Positions 61,235 to 64,000 of a DNA stretch of 64,000 bases are shown here, piece by piece. Each line of letters starts with the position of its first letter. The first letter of the stretch is position 1. The position numbers and the translations under genes are program-made. Source of the DNA: Acanthacorydalis orientalis (taxonomy: Eukaryota; Arthropoda; Insecta; Megaloptera; Corydalidae); NCBI GenBank assembly GCA_034766995.1, contig CM068320.1, positions 11,313,687-11,377,686 on the forward strand, in the 5' to 3' direction. The notes under the pieces were generated by a model, which made no database searches, had not been told where the DNA came from, and worked only from the letters and a program-made list of their open reading frames with translations.

Positions 61235-61640
61235 TGTGTTTTTTCTTTATTACTCGTATTTATTTTTTAATACTTCCCACTTTAAATAATATAAAAAAAT
61301 ACTTAAAAGATAAATATATTATTGTATTGTAATAGTTTACATTGAGAATTTACTATTGTATTCTGATACAAAACGATGAAGTAAAAATAACATGACAGAA
61401 CATGCTAAACAAAATTAAATCCTTTATTTTTATACCTACACTTTAAATATTTCATTGTGAAATTTATTTTAAATATTAATGTTTTGTTGTTTATATAAAC
61501 ATATGGTGTAAGTATACGTCAATTAAATATCTGAACTATTTTTAACTAAGATATTATTTTTAAAAATTCTCCCTTTGAATGAATAAACGACAGTAATAGA
61601 ATTATTAATTCAATTTTAATTTTTCATAAATTAATACAAT

Positions 61641-61644
61641 ATAC

Positions 61645-61690
<46 letters not shown>
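61641..61690. repeat. (TA)n microsatellite
   Basis: Two TACA breaks at the left. Confidence 0.96.
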
Positions 61691-61695
<5 letters not shown>

Positions 61696-62016
61696 ACGTG
61701 TTTTATATTGTTAATTTTTTGTAACATTACATTGCGAACATCACATTCTAGATGTGAATTTAAGTTTGGAACACTGATGTTCAGAATATAAAATAAATTA
61801 GAACAAAATCAACTAAAAATGATGAATGATACAGACGAATAAATATGACACGTTCCTGAATAAAATAAGATTATAAAAGAACAATATCAAGATAATCCAT
61901 TAGTCCATTAGCAGATTTATATACAATATTGATTAATCGACTTTCATTATTCAACCACATAAATACAGTGAAATGTATAGTTTAGAAGTTTTTCTAACTG
62001 TCTGCACATACACATA

Positions 62017-62045
62017 CGCGCGCGCGTTCTCACGCACACACACAT

Positions 62046-62081
<36 letters not shown>

Positions 62082-62082
62082 T
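62017..62082. repeat. (CG)n / (CA)n / (TA)n compound array
   Basis: Contains CGCGCGCG, rare in this window, then CACACA and a TA run. Confidence 0.95.
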
Positions 62083-62329
62083 GAATATTTTTTTTACTTA
62101 CAAATTATAAAAAAGTCAAAAATTAAACAATTCCTATGCATTTCAATTCACTTTTAATATAGATAATCCACCCCTGTCTTGATATTTGCATTTGTGTACG
62201 TGCATAAAAGTTTTAATAAATGGTTTCATATAAATGATGGATTTTATTAAAGATGACGCCAATTAAAAAGAAATACGTAAACCTTTAAATTTAATTAGTA
62301 AATATCTAAATTTCACAAAACTGAACACA

Positions 62330-62480
62330 CAATAATCGTCTGCCCTGAATTATAATACATCCCGACTGCCAGGGTGCGTCGCAGTGGCGACACGCTAATT
62401 GATTAATTATATTCGATCTGCCTGAGCTGTTTAATGTATACAGAAACGAACAGAATCATGTGGAGATATAAAAACACTTA
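62330..62480. promoter_or_regulatory. Compositional island with paired-homeodomain-like sites
   Basis: About 150 bases are much richer in G+C than the surroundings (CCCGACTGCCAGGGTGCGTC, GTCGCAGTGGCGAC). Next to them is TAATTGATTAATTA, which contains TAAT-2 bases-ATTA, the P2 spacing recognised by paired-class homeodomain dimers, overlapping a further TTAATTA. There is no open frame. This could be a conserved regulatory element or just an old repeat; only conservation would tell. Confidence 0.2.
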
Positions 62481-62642
62481 TTTTCGGTCAACCGATAAAC
62501 ACAGGAGAATTAATAATTCATTATTTACGTTCTCTATTTCTTTTTATTTAAGTTTATAAAAAATAAGTTTGATTAAATCATCTCATTACATATATCGATT
62601 TCTTTTTTAAAATCGTTCAATTAATTACTTGGAATATACAAA

Positions 62643-62643
62643 T

Positions 62644-62709
<66 letters not shown>
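62643..62709. repeat. (CA)n(TA)n(GA)n compound microsatellite
   Basis: Three dinucleotide blocks in sequence. Confidence 0.97.
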
Positions 62710-62712
<3 letters not shown>

Positions 62713-63007
62713 AGATCAATTCTCAAGTTTGATATTTAGTTTTTAGATCCTTCATTGATAAAAAAAATTATATGAAATAAAAAACCATCACTAAAATTTA
62801 ATTTTGTTCAGATTTTAGATAAAATAATTGTGAAATATTTTTAAATCTATAAAATGTATTTCCTCTGAATATTGCAAAAAATTTAAATAGTTTTGTTTAT
62901 AATATTCATCACATAATCAATAATAGACTGTAAATCAAAAACATGAAATATCAATATAACGACAAATAAGGAATAGTTTTCTAGTTTTTTGCTGCAAAAC
63001 ATATATT

Positions 63008-63048
63008 CACACACACATACACACACACACACATATATATATATATAT

Positions 63049-63127
<79 letters not shown>

Positions 63128-63150
63128 ATATATATAGAGAGAGAGAGATA
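63008..63150. repeat. (CA)n(TA)n(GA)n compound array
   Basis: CA, long TA with one TTACATA break, TATG, then (GA)5. Confidence 0.96.
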
Positions 63151-63328
63151 GTTATTGATATGTGTGTATGTGTCTAAAACTTTGAACAGATTTATAAATT
63201 AAAATAAAATTTAAATGAACATTTTAAATGCAAGCGATAAAATAAAAAAAATCATGTATTTTTAAATTAAATATATTAATTTAGAATATTCTGAACATGT
63301 TAAATAATTACCATATAATGATAAAATA

Positions 63329-63401
63329 TCTACTTAGATCAAGGAGCTACTAAGGAAAATGCTTGTGAAGTCCATAAACCTTAAAACTTTTTCGTTTATA
63401 T

Positions 63402-63439
<38 letters not shown>

Positions 63440-63519
63440 AACATATAGGACATATAAATTTCAAAATTTTCATAAACCTTACAAAACTATTTTTGTATGT
63501 CGGTCCTTGATCTAAATAG

Positions 63520-63520
<1 letters not shown>
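63329..63520. mobile_element. MITE candidate with internal (TA)n (about 190 bp)
   Basis: The left end TCTACTTAGATCAAGGAGC (63329-63347) matches the reverse complement of the right end, ACTATTTAGATCAAGGACC (63502-63520). Weaker similarity continues inward (AAAA, TTTG, GTTTATG). A (TA)n array lies in the middle (63403-63436) and another directly after the right end. No clear target duplication. Confidence 0.55.

Positions 63521-63549
<29 letters not shown>
63403..63549. repeat. Two (TA)n arrays in and beside the 63.3-kb MITE
   Basis: 63403-63436 is internal to the MITE; 63522-63549 follows its right end. Confidence 0.95.
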
Positions 63550-63552
<3 letters not shown>

Positions 63553-64000
63553 TACACATTACAAACAATGAAAAATATAAACCATATAAACTGATCTTTC
63601 GTATGTAGTAAGTTATTTACAAAAATATCTAATAAACTTTTATAATAGTTTATTAATAATTCAGTTCTAGTATTCATCATGATAATAAATCGATAAAAAA
63701 CGAGATATTATACTTAATTTAAAATTATATTTTGTATGTATATGGTTAATTAACTAATACAAAAAAAAAAAAAAACAAAGTAAATTAGTTCTCATAACCT
63801 TACTCTGATATATGAGATTGTCAACTCATTATAAGGAATGAGGAAAGTAAAATTTATTTAAAATAATTCAGGATCACACAATATGATATGTTTGGTAAGT
63901 TTATAAATATTTTGTTTATTTTGTTATTTCAAACAGTAAGATTTTTGGTATTATAATTTAAAAAAGAAAATAAAAATATTTTTTTAACATAGTATCATGA

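Larger units (their letters stand above)
58705..62329. other. AT-rich non-coding stretch
   Basis: Only the two short hairpins at 60360-60428 and (TA)n arrays stand out. Confidence 0.55.

Overview
This is a eukaryotic, gene-poor, very AT-rich window. More than 70 (TA)n dinucleotide arrays are scattered through it, some fused to CA/TG, GA/TC or GATA runs. There are no bacterial-style gene blocks, no operons, no tRNA or rRNA genes and no CRISPR array. I see no intact protein-coding gene. The repeat content (LINE-like reverse transcriptase, several mariner families, a DUF4817-type IS630/Tc1/mariner element, piggyBac-like, hAT-like and pogo-like MITEs) fits an arthropod, most likely an insect nuclear genome. 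I cannot name the order. The window reads as intergenic or intronic DNA.

Layout: 1-7.4 kb holds AT-rich DNA, (TA)n arrays and one copy of an apparently new TA-flanked MITE (4.93-5.13 kb). A broken LINE-like relic lies at 7.48-8.34 kb and ends directly in (TA)n. At 11.3-12.2 kb are a mariner terminal fragment and a mariner deletion derivative lacking the catalytic core. A 179-bp MITE lies at 16.0-16.2 kb and a full-length decayed mariner at 17.3-18.6 kb. A GC-rich inverted-repeat element is at 21.2-21.7 kb, with a related piece at 51.0 kb. A GC-rich island at 23.5-23.9 kb could be a minus-strand exon; a second island of the same kind is at 47.3-47.6 kb.

From 27.9 to 29.8 kb and 39.1 to 40.1 kb are copies of one mariner family (ends TTAGGTTGG...), one of them inside a nested duplication. 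piggyBac-like elements with TTAA target sites are at 31.1, 37.5-38.3 and 58.1 kb; the middle one keeps a recognisable C-terminal cysteine-rich domain split by a microsatellite. A mariner deletion copy at 32.9-33.6 kb sits inside a (TA)n array. A hAT MITE with an 8-bp duplication is at 41.3-41.7 kb, and its surroundings are duplicated at 48.4-48.8 kb inside a pogo-like element (48.0-49.3 kb). A 1.31-kb DUF4817-type element with both TIRs and TA duplication is at 42.76-44.08 kb. At 52.4-54.1 kb a second copy of the TA-flanked MITE abuts a mariner. Long inverted repeats occur at 25.2 and 58.5-58.7 kb.

Two themes link the parts. TA-targeting transposons repeatedly lie inside or against (TA)n arrays, and (TA)n arrays have in turn grown inside dead transposons. 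Every transposase or reverse transcriptase found is inactivated by stops, frameshifts, deletions or catalytic substitutions, so the region appears to be an old, decaying repeat landscape. Coordinates of element ends are exact where TIR and target duplication are visible and approximate elsewhere.
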